DNA of 64,000 nt from a virus. Below are positions 52,101-60,800 of the stretch, in pieces. Positions within the stretch are counted from its first letter, which is position 1; the number at the start of each line of letters is the position of its first letter. The position numbers and the translations under genes were made by a program. Below the pieces are notes generated by a model. That model was not told where the DNA came from. It did no database searches and was given only the letters and a program-made list of their open reading frames with translations. Location of the stretch: IMG/VR virus record IMGVR_UViG_3300025400_000011, positions 1 through 64,000 of that record; one strand, given 5' to 3'.

Positions 52101-55100
52101 AAGCGGTTATAGCGGTACTTCAGGTTTCTCAGGCTTCACAGGTATAAGCGGTTATTCCGGTCAATCAGGCTTTAGTGGTTTCACTGGTATATCTGGTTAC
52201 TCTGGTACTTCAGGCTTTAGTGGTATATCAGGCTTCTCTGGTTACACCGGTATTTCAGGCTTCTCAGGTATTAGCGGTTGGTCAGGCTATTCTGGCTTTA
52301 CGGGTTTATCAGGCTTTAGTGGTTACTCCGGTTTATCAGGCTTTACAGGTATTTCAGGTTACTCAGGCTTTAGTGGTCAAATAGGCTACTCTGGTCAATC
52401 AGGCTTTAGTGGTTTTACTGGTGTAAGCGGGTTCAGTGGTACATCTGGTATTTCTGGTTATTCTGGCTTTACAGGCATTTCCGGCTTTAGCGGTATTTCA
52501 GGCTTTAGCGGTATAAGCGGTTTTAGCGGTATTTCTGGTTACTCTGGTTTATCAGGGTTCTCAGGTTACACAGGTATAAGTGGTTTCTCAGGCTTTACAG
52601 GCGCTTCTGGTTTCTCTGGTATATCAGGCTGGTCTGGCTATAGCGGCTTTAGCGGTTTTTCAGGCTTTAGTAGCTACTCCGGATTTAGCGGCTTTAGTGG
52701 TTTCTCAAGCTATTCCGGTTTCTCAGGGTTTAGCGGTTTTTCAAGCTTCTCTGGTTTCTCTGGTTTTAGTAGCTTCTCTGGTTTCTCAGGCTTCAGTAGT
52801 TATTCCGGTTATACAGGTGTTTCTGGTTACTCTGGTTATTCTGGTTTTACTGGCTTCTCAGGCTTTACTGGTTGGTCTGGTTTTAGCGGTTATCAAGGCT
52901 ACTCTGGTTTTAGTGGCTTCTCTGGTTTTAGTGGAGCAGGTATAACAAGTACTGCTACTACAAGTTATATACCTAAGATGTCAAGCTCGACATCTGTAGC
53001 TAATAGTTTAGTATATGACAACGGTACTAATGTAGGTATCAATACTACTAGCCCAGCACATACATTACATGTCCAGGGGGATATATATTCTTCTGGTGCT
53101 ATTATCGGTAGTATCAACAATACACTTAAAACAACTAATGTCGGTGCTACTAGTTCAATATATGTAAGATCAGACGGTAGCACAGGCGCATTTAATGATT
53201 CTAATACTGCTTTCTATGTAGATAATATCGGTAACTTATCTATTTTCAATCAGCTTTACTATAACTCTTCTACACAAAAGTTCGTCATTGCTGGTACATT
53301 GCAAGCAGCTTCAATAGGTGCAACAAGTGCAATATATATTGCTGCAACAGGTGTTACACCTTCATTTAGTGCATGCAATACACCTTTCTATGCTGATAAT
53401 ACTGGTAACTTCTCGTTAGGTAATAAGTTTGCTTGGAACAGTAAGACAAACGTTTTAAATGTTGGTGGTACAATAAATGCTGCTAATATAGGTGCAACAA
53501 GTGCTATATACATTGCTGGTGCAACAGTAACACCTTCATTTAGTGCTTCTAATACACCTTTTTGGGTAGATAGTTCTGGTAGATTATCTCTAGGTAGCAA
53601 ACTTACCTGGGACGGTAATGGTACGTTAAATGTAGGTGGTACTATTAAGACTACAACAGCAGACGCTACAAGTGCAATATATGTAAGAGCAGATGGTGGT
53701 GTTGGTGCATTTAACGACTCTAATACAGCTTTCTGGGTAGATAATACTGGTAACTTATCTATTTTTAATAAACTTTATTACAATGCTTCTACTCAAAAGT
53801 TCTGGATCGGTGGGACATTGCAGGCTTCTACAGTAGGTTCTACTAGTGCAATATATGTACGTACAGATGGTAGTGCTGGTGCATATAACAACTCAAGCAC
53901 ACCATTCTATGTAGATAATACAGGTCAATTTTCTCTTGGTAATAATGTAACTTGGAGCGGTGGTGCATTAACAGTAAATGGTACTGTTACTACTGGTGCA
54001 TTAACAGCTACAGGTGGTAAAATATCAAACTGGAATATTAATACCAATAGTTTTACATCAACTAATGGTGATATAACTCTTAATAGTAGTTCTACCCCTT
54101 ATATAGGCGTTAATACAACCACATTTGGTAGTGCTGGTATATTCTTAGGTAAGAGTGGTACTAACTACGTATTCTATGCAGGTAACGGTAGTAATCAAGC
54201 TTTAAAATGGGACGGTAGCGCATTAACAGTATCCGGTACTATTGGTGCAACTGCTGGTAATATAGGTGGTTGGGGTATAGGTAGTACATCTCTTACATCA
54301 ACTAATATAACTATTGATAGTTCTGCCGGGTCAATAACAAGTACAGATGGTGCTGGTAGTTATGTATATCTTACTTCAAACTTTGTAAGCGGTTATGGTG
54401 GTGCTGTAACTAATAGCGCATCTTACAAGTTATATGCTTTAGGTAATGGTGCATATTTAAATATTTCAAATGCCTCTTTTAGTGTTGGTGGTGGGGTAGC
54501 TAGTAGCTCATTAGCTACGTGGTCGGTTACAGGTGGTGGTGGTACAGTTTCAATGACCCCCGGCAGATTAGATGCAAGTTCTGCAGTTTCTGGTTTTAGT
54601 GGTACTTTCACTCGTCTAGTAGTTGGTAATAACGGTTTTGATGTTACAGGTGGTGGTACAATATCTGGAGATGTAGGACTAGGTACAGGTGCCAAGATAT
54701 ACCTACATGCAGCTTCAGGTTGGGTAGGAGTTTCAGGCGGTATTGCATTCGGAGATGGTACTACAATGAACACTGCTGGTGGTTCTACTGGACCACAAGG
54801 TGCTTCTGGTACTTCAGGGTGGTCTGGTTTTAGCGGTATAAATGGCTCTAACGGTGCTTCTGGTACTTCAGGGTGGTCTGGTTTCTCTGGACAAAAAGGT
54901 GCAACAGGACCGCAAGGATTAAGAGGCCCAACAGGACCACAAGGGCAAAGAGGTCCTACAGGTTCTCAAGGCTTTAGCGGTATTTCAGGTTGGTCTGGCG
55001 CAAAAGGTGCTCAAGGTTCACCTGGTTCAACTTCTTATAACCAATCTCTCAACACATACAACTCTGTAACATTTGCAGGTCTAACAGTTTCTGATGGTAC

Positions 55101-55737
55101 AGCTAGTGATGTAGTAGCTACATTTAGTGGTTTAGTAAACCTTCAATCAGGTACAGTTGGACCACACGTAATATATACTGCAGGAGCTGCAGGTACCACT
55201 GGTAATGAATACGGTTTAGGTTTATCCGATTCTTCGTATGGTAATCCTGCAAATACTTGGTTAAAAGGTAACGGTGATGCTTCCTTTGGTGGTGCTGTTT
55301 CTAAAGGCTCTGGTTCATTTAAAATTAACCATCCGTTACCCTCGTTAAGTGCTACAAACTATTTAGTACATTCATTTATTGAAGGTCCAAGAGTAGATCT
55401 TATATATAGAGGTACAGCAGCACTTAGTGCAGGTCAAGCTGTTTTAAACTTAGATGAAACAGTAGGTATGACAGAAGGTACGTTTGTAGCTTTATGTAGA
55501 GAGGTACAAGTATTTGTTACAAATCAAACAGATTGGTCTGGTGTGCGTGGTTCAGTTACTGATAATATTTTAACCATAACATGTCAAGATCCTTCTGCTA
55601 CGTCTACTGTTAACTGGATGGTAATAGGTGAACGTCATGACCCACACATTATTAGTACAAGCTGGACTGATGCAAGCGGTAAACCTATATTAGAACCAGT
55701 TATTCCACCACCAATACCATTATCTGCTATATTATAA
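49180..55737 (+). CDS. Giant collagen-like tail fibre (2185 aa)
   Basis: This is the longest protein in the window. A short N-terminus (MSLTTVNQLSLIPAAAG) is followed by about 195 Gly-X-Ser/Thr triplets, a GRTY module, about 159 more triplets, and five tandem 57-58-aa beta repeats (53125-53988). A beta region (KISNWNINTNSFTSTNGDI), a short GPQG/GPTG collagen segment and a C-terminal domain follow (INHPLPSLSATNYLVHSFIEGP, RVDLIYRGTAALSAGQA, MVIGERHDPHI). The last domain is known from T4-like cyanophage fibres. It carries no S74 chaperone. Glycine is replaced by serine at regular intervals in parts of the shafts. Confidence 0.87.
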   Translation: MSLTTVNQLSLIPAAAGVSGRSGFSGFSGFPGAQGAPGGASGYSGQSGTSGFSGFTGFSGFSGLNGTVAYSGTSGFSGFSGFSGYSGATGFSGFSSFSGFSGFSSFSGYSGYTGQSGFSGISGFSGISGFSGISGYSGMSGFTGISGFSGAPGAAAASGYSGFSGYSGISGYSGFSSFSGYSGFSSFSGYSGFSSFSGFSGYSGFSSFSGFSGFSSFSGFSGTSGYSGQSGFSGFTGLSGYSGTSGFSGNSGTSGYSGYTGLQGYSGLSGYSGQSGFSGISGWSGDSGISGYSGFSGQSGALGISGFSGYSGQSGYSGTSGYVGISGYSGFSGQSGWSGYSGISGTSGYSGQSGFSGPSGYSGFTGISGYSGFSGQVGTTGQSGYSGFSGQSGYSGQSGFSGISGFSGYTGTSGTSGYSGISGYSGFTGISGTSGYSGSVGTSGTSGYSGTSGYSGLSGYSGTSGYSGTSGYSGTIGTSGYSGISGYSGFTGISGYSGFTGTSGFTGISGYSGISGFSGFTGISGYSGQSGYSGTSGTVGTSGYSGYSGLSGASGYSGLSGFSGISGYTGISGHSGFSSYSGYSGQSGFTGISGFSGWSGPTGGSVYGRTYFFNETNSDQNPAVFEQLTLQPGGISIEDDQVTITSAAGISAIGWYLTPPGEPGLVYIESGLWDIEFYRYVTGGSAGFIFSIYTFSMATSATSTFILSADSGLVSDTVSTYQKIGAVTSSITSLSSTDRILLQVAAYTNSVTPVTAAYQYNGSSVYSVVRTPIGQGVAGQSGYSGYSGLGYSGYSGQSGYSGFTGFSGFTGISGFTGTSGYSGFTGISGASGYSGTVGISGTSGYSGFTGISGYSGISGFSGFTGISGTSGYSGISGYSGISGYSGYSGASGYSGTSGFSGISGFTGISGYSGFTGISGYSGTSGYSGTSGYSGYSGQSGFSGISGYSGTSGFSGISGYSGFTGQSGTSGYSGLSGYSGTSGFSGFTGISGYSGQSGFSGFTGISGYSGTSGFSGISGFSGYTGISGFSGISGWSGYSGFTGLSGFSGYSGLSGFTGISGYSGFSGQIGYSGQSGFSGFTGVSGFSGTSGISGYSGFTGISGFSGISGFSGISGFSGISGYSGLSGFSGYTGISGFSGFTGASGFSGISGWSGYSGFSGFSGFSSYSGFSGFSGFSSYSGFSGFSGFSSFSGFSGFSSFSGFSGFSSYSGYTGVSGYSGYSGFTGFSGFTGWSGFSGYQGYSGFSGFSGFSGAGITSTATTSYIPKMSSSTSVANSLVYDNGTNVGINTTSPAHTLHVQGDIYSSGAIIGSINNTLKTTNVGATSSIYVRSDGSTGAFNDSNTAFYVDNIGNLSIFNQLYYNSSTQKFVIAGTLQAASIGATSAIYIAATGVTPSFSACNTPFYADNTGNFSLGNKFAWNSKTNVLNVGGTINAANIGATSAIYIAGATVTPSFSASNTPFWVDSSGRLSLGSKLTWDGNGTLNVGGTIKTTTADATSAIYVRADGGVGAFNDSNTAFWVDNTGNLSIFNKLYYNASTQKFWIGGTLQASTVGSTSAIYVRTDGSAGAYNNSSTPFYVDNTGQFSLGNNVTWSGGALTVNGTVTTGALTATGGKISNWNINTNSFTSTNGDITLNSSSTPYIGVNTTTFGSAGIFLGKSGTNYVFYAGNGSNQALKWDGSALTVSGTIGATAGNIGGWGIGSTSLTSTNITIDSSAGSITSTDGAGSYVYLTSNFVSGYGGAVTNSASYKLYALGNGAYLNISNASFSVGGGVASSSLATWSVTGGGGTVSMTPGRLDASSAVSGFSGTFTRLVVGNNGFDVTGGGTISGDVGLGTGAKIYLHAASGWVGVSGGIAFGDGTTMNTAGGSTGPQGASGTSGWSGFSGINGSNGASGTSGWSGFSGQKGATGPQGLRGPTGPQGQRGPTGSQGFSGISGWSGAKGAQGSPGSTSYNQSLNTYNSVTFAGLTVSDGTASDVVATFSGLVNLQSGTVGPHVIYTAGAAGTTGNEYGLGLSDSSYGNPANTWLKGNGDASFGGAVSKGSGSFKINHPLPSLSATNYLVHSFIEGPRVDLIYRGTAALSAGQAVLNLDETVGMTEGTFVALCREVQVFVTNQTDWSGVRGSVTDNILTITCQDPSATSTVNWMVIGERHDPHIISTSWTDASGKPILEPVIPPPIPLSAIL
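49226..50985 (+). repeat. First triplet array of the 2185-aa fibre
   Basis: About 195 triplets, with Gln at X (GQS) more often than in other fibres. The stretch near 49456-49850 has serine in place of glycine every third or fourth triplet. Confidence 0.9.
50992..51508 (+). repeat. GRTY globular module, copy 3 of 3
   Basis: Opens VYGRTYFFNETNSDQNP and ends YSVVRTPIGQGVAG, close to copy 1 in the middle (TYQKIGAVTSSITSLSSTDRIL). Confidence 0.8.
51512..52940 (+). repeat. Second triplet array of the 2185-aa fibre
   Basis: About 159 triplets. The stretch near 52655-52812 again has SYS or SFS in place of the Gly triplet at intervals of four and then three triplets. Confidence 0.9.
53125..53988 (+). 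repeat. Five tandem 57-58-aa beta repeats in the 2185-aa fibre
   Basis: Repeats begin at 53125, 53299, 53473, 53644 and 53818. Each contains (G/D)(A/S)TSxIY(V/I), then FYVDNTG(N/Q)FSLGN or close variants, and ends with L-x-V-x-GT. Spacing is 171-174 bases. They probably form a regular triple-stranded beta shaft. Confidence 0.85.
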
Positions 55738-55740
55738 TCA

Positions 55741-57303
55741 ATGCTTTCTGCAACACAAGTCGACGTTAATACAACATCTGACCAGATTAACGCTCAGTTA
55801 GTAACCCTATCTGAAAAGTATCTAGGTAATAACGTTATTGTACTATCTGGTACTAATACAGGTTATATAGGTGCAAATATTGCACCTTTAGCACCATGGG
55901 GTAACTTAGCTAATAAGTACTTCCCTACTGTTGCTACATTATCTCAGAGTGGAGACAATATATTAACTAAAGACCAGCTTGGTGGTTATTTTACACCTAA
56001 TAATCTTGGTGCTTCTACTTATTTAGCTAAAAACCTTACACCGTTTATTAATATTAACGAGGTCAAACCTGGTGTAATATACAAATATGCTGATCCAGCT
56101 AAGTTTAACAAAGGTAGTGGTTTATCTGAAAAAGATCAAGATAATATTATAACCCATATACAGGACCTAAGTTGGTTAAAGGCTACTAACACAGGTACTA
56201 TATATGATGGTCAGGTTATCGGTACTACTGATTATCAAAAGTTTGTTCCTTATCAATCTGCTTATGAAACTACTAAACTAGATACTAACGGAGTAGTAGA
56301 TGTTCGTAATGATTATGAGTTTTGGACAGGACCGCAGAAAAACATCTGGTTAACCACTAATAAGTTTACGGAAGAAGATTGGTTAAAGTACCATGATATA
56401 GATAACAGGGTACAAAGACTACTCATTAACACCGGACAAGAGCTATACTCTTGGAACACTGATGTGTTTGGTAATCAATATGCATTATATAAAGCACCGC
56501 CTGTAGAAGGGCGTACTATATACCATATGCAAAATGCTTATGGTCCGTTGTGGGTAAGAACAGTAGACGGGATAGTATATTCAGCTACAGATGCACTTAC
56601 TGCTATATACAACAAGTACTTAAACGAGCCTGCTATATATGCTCAGTTATCAGCTAATAATATTAAAAATCTTGATGTATTTTATGATACTCTAGTGTTT
56701 GATTTGAGCGGTTATACAATATTCGAAAAGATAACGTTCGATTATAATACTAAGACTATACAAACAACAGATAAAGACTTTTTATGGTTAGATTATCATC
56801 AAAACGTTTCTAGTCGTTTACTTTCCTCTTCTTCTTTAACAGGTATACATGTTAAAGATAGTGCTGCGGTTTATTATGGTGGTAACTGGTATGATGAAAA
56901 CAAAAAGACCATTACTTCTTGTTTATTATTGTCTGCTGCAGTTACTACAACAAGTACTACTTCTGCACTAGTAGTGCCTGTACTATATCAGTACGATATT
57001 AACAACCCTTCAAAGAGAACTAGAATATTCCCTACCAATAATACTGATTTTGATTACTTTACATATAGTAGAGGTATAAGTTCAGTAAATAGCGATCAAG
57101 AGTTATTAACTTATATGGAAGCACCTGTTATTACATATAATAAGGATATTGGTTCTTATATTATAAGTTTTGTTGCTTTTATTAATCAAAACTTCAAAAT
57201 AGTAACTTACAATACTAAGGAAGCTTTACTTGGTAGAATACTAGTTAACGAAGCAGTAATACCAATCGTAACAGATACAGGAAGCCCAGTAACAGTCGTA
57301 TGA
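55741..57303 (+). CDS. Predicted virion structural protein (520 aa)
   Basis: I do not recognise this protein. It is alpha/beta with many aromatic residues: PLAPWGNLANKYFPTVATLSQ, GGYFTPNNLGASTYLAKNL, INVN-type strands, then FTEEDWLKYHDIDNRVQRLL and YSWNTDVFGNQYALYK. There is no signal or membrane segment. It lies three bases after the giant fibre gene and overlaps the next gene by four bases, so it belongs to the same structural operon. A baseplate-peripheral or fibre-attachment role is an inference from this context. Confidence 0.65.
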   Translation: MLSATQVDVNTTSDQINAQLVTLSEKYLGNNVIVLSGTNTGYIGANIAPLAPWGNLANKYFPTVATLSQSGDNILTKDQLGGYFTPNNLGASTYLAKNLTPFININEVKPGVIYKYADPAKFNKGSGLSEKDQDNIITHIQDLSWLKATNTGTIYDGQVIGTTDYQKFVPYQSAYETTKLDTNGVVDVRNDYEFWTGPQKNIWLTTNKFTEEDWLKYHDIDNRVQRLLINTGQELYSWNTDVFGNQYALYKAPPVEGRTIYHMQNAYGPLWVRTVDGIVYSATDALTAIYNKYLNEPAIYAQLSANNIKNLDVFYDTLVFDLSGYTIFEKITFDYNTKTIQTTDKDFLWLDYHQNVSSRLLSSSSLTGIHVKDSAAVYYGGNWYDENKKTITSCLLLSAAVTTTSTTSALVVPVLYQYDINNPSKRTRIFPTNNTDFDYFTYSRGISSVNSDQELLTYMEAPVITYNKDIGSYIISFVAFINQNFKIVTYNTKEALLGRILVNEAVIPIVTDTGSPVTVV

Positions 57304-57800
57304 TAACTAACTATACATTTACAACTTCAACAAGTAGTGCAAAACTATATACCCCTACCATTATTGTTTTTAAACCAAGCAATATATCATTAACAGGTAA
57401 CCAGTTTTTAAGCAAAATGGTGTATCAGTTACCAGACGGGGTTATAACTAAAGTAAACACATTTGTACCTAATGGTTACGGTAATGATGATTGTAGATCG
57501 GATTTTGTATACACCGTACCTAACGTTACTACTACTTCAGTTAGCGGTTACACTACAGCTGTTATTAGTATATCTGCCTTTATAGGTCCAGGTAACTACT
57601 TTAATCCTTCTACATATACATTAAGTTTAACAGGTATACCCCCAAAGTTTACTCGCAATCCTTTAGCTTCTGCTGAAGCATATGTATTTGATGAGGTTCA
57701 TTTAGTTAAAATGAAATCCTGGGGTCCAGATAATAATCAAATACTTGCTTTAGAAGGTAAAAATCCAAACTATTTACTGCTGAATTATAATGGATTGTAA
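57300..57800 (+). CDS. Predicted virion structural protein (166 aa)
   Basis: The 166-aa protein looks all-beta: FTTSTSSAKLYTPTIIVFKP, QFLSKMVYQLPDGVITKV, TTAVISISAFIGPGNYFNP and AYVFDEVHLVKMKSWG. The ATG overlaps the stop of the 520-aa gene (ATGA), which suggests equal expression and possible association. I know no family for it. The short length and immunoglobulin-like strand pattern would suit a fibre-connecting or decoration protein. Confidence 0.62.
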   Translation: MITNYTFTTSTSSAKLYTPTIIVFKPSNISLTGNQFLSKMVYQLPDGVITKVNTFVPNGYGNDDCRSDFVYTVPNVTTTSVSGYTTAVISISAFIGPGNYFNPSTYTLSLTGIPPKFTRNPLASAEAYVFDEVHLVKMKSWGPDNNQILALEGKNPNYLLLNYNGL

Positions 57801-57812
57801 CATACATAACAA

Positions 57813-57819
57813 CTAAATA
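57813..57819 (+). promoter_or_regulatory. Late-promoter-like element CTAAATA
   Basis: CTAAATATTACTACCGATG places the element nine bases before the ATG of the 1114-aa fibre gene. Confidence 0.55.
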
Positions 57820-57828
57820 TTACTACCG

Positions 57829-60800
57829 ATGCCACTTAAAATTACAGATTTACCGCAAGTACCAGCCGGCACAATATCCCAAAACATTTCTATTCCTGTT
57901 TCCCAAAGTGAAACAGATCCAAAGACTTATAAAATGTCTTTAGCTCAGACCGTTGCTTGGTTACAGACCCAGGGCATTGGTGCAGGTGGTACCGGGCCAC
58001 GTGGCCCTACAGGTCCTATTGGCCCAACAGGTCCTATTGGCCCAACAGGTGGTATTGGACCAACAGGCCCACAGGGTATTCCTGGTTCATCAGGTTATTC
58101 TGGGTTTGGTGGTAACTCAGGCTTTTCTGGTTTTATTGGTTCATCAGGTTTCTCAGGCTTTCAAGGGGATTCAGGGTTTTCAGGTTTCCATGGTTCATCA
58201 GGTTATTCTGGTGTAAGTGGTCCTTCAGGTTTTTCTGGTTCTGCTGGTTCAAATACCGGTTTACCTGGTCCTGGTCTAGTATATACCGGTTATTATAGAG
58301 GTAATAACTATACATATTATAACTCTAACGATCGTAAAGACGTGGTCAGTTATTCTGGTGGTGGTGGTTTAGCTTATTATATCGCTAATAGTGAAACTTT
58401 AAGTAGTACTGGTTATACCGGCTACACAGGATGGCCAGCACCTGGTACAACAAGTGACTGGGCTTCATTCCAAGAAAACTTTCAAAGTGTAGCTACAGAC
58501 TTATTATTAACTAATGACGTAGCAGTAGAAAAGGTTATTACATTAGGTACAGTTGGTAACCTTTCTGCAGGTATTATACGTTCAGTAAATACCGATTGGG
58601 TAGGTACTGAAAATAGTAAAGGTTTTTGGTTAGGTAACGACGTTGATGGTTATCCAAAGTTTTTCATTGGTGATTATTCTCCGGGCGGTAGTTACCTAAT
58701 ATATGACGGTTCCCCTATAGACGGTTTTACAAATGGTACTATCATATTATCTGGTACTATATTAGCAGATCAAGGTCGTATCGGTGGTGTGGGTATTGCT
58801 AAAGGCCAGCTATATACTGGTAACCCTGGTACAGCTGGCTCTATTACAACTCCGTTCTATGTTAACGGTACCTCAGATGATGGCATGACTGACCGTACTT
58901 ATGCAGCAATGGGTAATGCTCTTAAGTTTTACCGACACAACGGTATTAATTATTTTAATCTCTCTGGTGGTATAACAGCCACTTATGGTTCTATAGGCGG
59001 GGTAGGTATTGCACTAGATAGAATTTATACTGGTAATCCTGAAACAGCTGGTTCCATTACAACCCCGTTCTATATAAATGGTAGTGCTGATCCAGGTGGT
59101 AATACAAATCGTACCTATATGACTATGGGAGATACGTTTAAGTATTACAGAGTAGCTGGTGATTCATCTAATAGTTATACCCCTATCAACTATATGTGGT
59201 TGTCTGGTGGTATTACTGCTACGTACGGCTCTATAGGCGGGGTAGGCATTGATACTGATCACATTTATACAGGTCGCCCTGATACTGCTGGAACAATAAC
59301 AACACCTCTCTTTATTAACGGTAACAATTCTGCAGTAGACGGTTCTAATACTGGTCAAGCTATAATGTACTTGGGAGATTCTTTTAAATACTATAAACAA
59401 GCTGGTGTTTCTTCTCCTACTTATAACTTACTATTAGGTAGTACAGGTTTACAAGCTGATTACACTTTGAGTTCTACAGGAGATTACCTCTGGTGGAATG
59501 GTAGTACTTTAAAATTAAAAGGTAGTATTGAAGTTACAGGAGACTCTAACTTTGCTACGACAGGTCAAGTACAAGCAGCTTCAGCAGCTGCATACTCACA
59601 ATCAATCTCATATGCAGATAAAATTGCAAACGGCACTTATCCAGGTAGTACATTTATTTCACAAAACTCTATCATATCACCGATTATCGCTGGTGTAGAT
59701 GGTTATTTTAACAGCTACTTTAAAGTAGGTTCTGGTGGTATAGTGTTAGACGGTAATAATAAACGTATGTATATCGGCAACGGTAACTACGGTAACACTG
59801 ATACAGGGTTTTATGCAAGTTACTCTGGTTGGTTCTCATTAGCTGATAAACTTACATATAACCCTTCTACAGGGCTAGCTATTACTGGTGCTATTACAGT
59901 ACAACCAGGTGGTAATGCGGCTACAGTTGCTAATGTAACAGATGCTTATAATAATGCTTCTGGTGTTGCTGATGCTGTAGCAAGAGGTAACTACACAGGT
60001 GCAGGTACTTCATTTATTAGCGGTAAGTCTATATTCTCTCCTTATATTGCAGGTGCAAGTGGTTATATTGGTGGTACCTTCACAGTAGGTCAAGCTCCTA
60101 ATCACATTTTATTTGACGGTATTAATAAAAAGATGTATATCGGTAATGGTAACTATGCTAATGGAGATACACCTTTCTATGCTGATGGTACTGGTCAGTT
60201 CTCCTTAGGTGCAAGGTTTACTTGGGATACATCTAGTAACTTAACAGTGGGTAACTATATTGGTAATAAATACCTACAATATAACTACGGTAGCAATACA
60301 CTAATACTTAAAGGTGCAGAGTCAGCTGATGGTATTACTATTACATCAAATCAGGGCATGAGGTATGTAAACGATAATGGGGTATTTACTATTACTGGTG
60401 GTTCAGCAAACGGTGTAAATCATGGTGCACAAATCGACTTTGTTGGTACTGGTGGTGCTGGTGCAGGTAGTTACGGTTTATTAAGCTTAAATGCTGGCTG
60501 GCCAGATTCTAATACCAGTGACGGTCGTATACGTTTTGGTGTAGGTAATGCAGGCACTAACGGTTATGGCGAAGGTTTAAACTATGAAGCATTTACTATA
60601 TGGAAAGACGGTTTAGTAGAAGTTGGTAGAGATGGTAGTTTAGCAAATAGCGGTAATTTACAAGTAGACAACGATATACATGTACATGGTTATATATATG
60701 CTACTAAGAGTGCACAGTTCTATCAAAACGTTGCTGTGAATGGTCAAGTAGCTGTTTATAACAACGCAGATTATACTATACAAACCGGTACAGGAAATCT

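Noticed and set aside
29425-52940. Repetitive DNA that might be a CRISPR array or diversity-generating retroelement target
   Set aside because: The periodicity is nine bases in phase with coding triplets, with no spacer-repeat alternation. No reverse transcriptase or template repeat is visible in the window.
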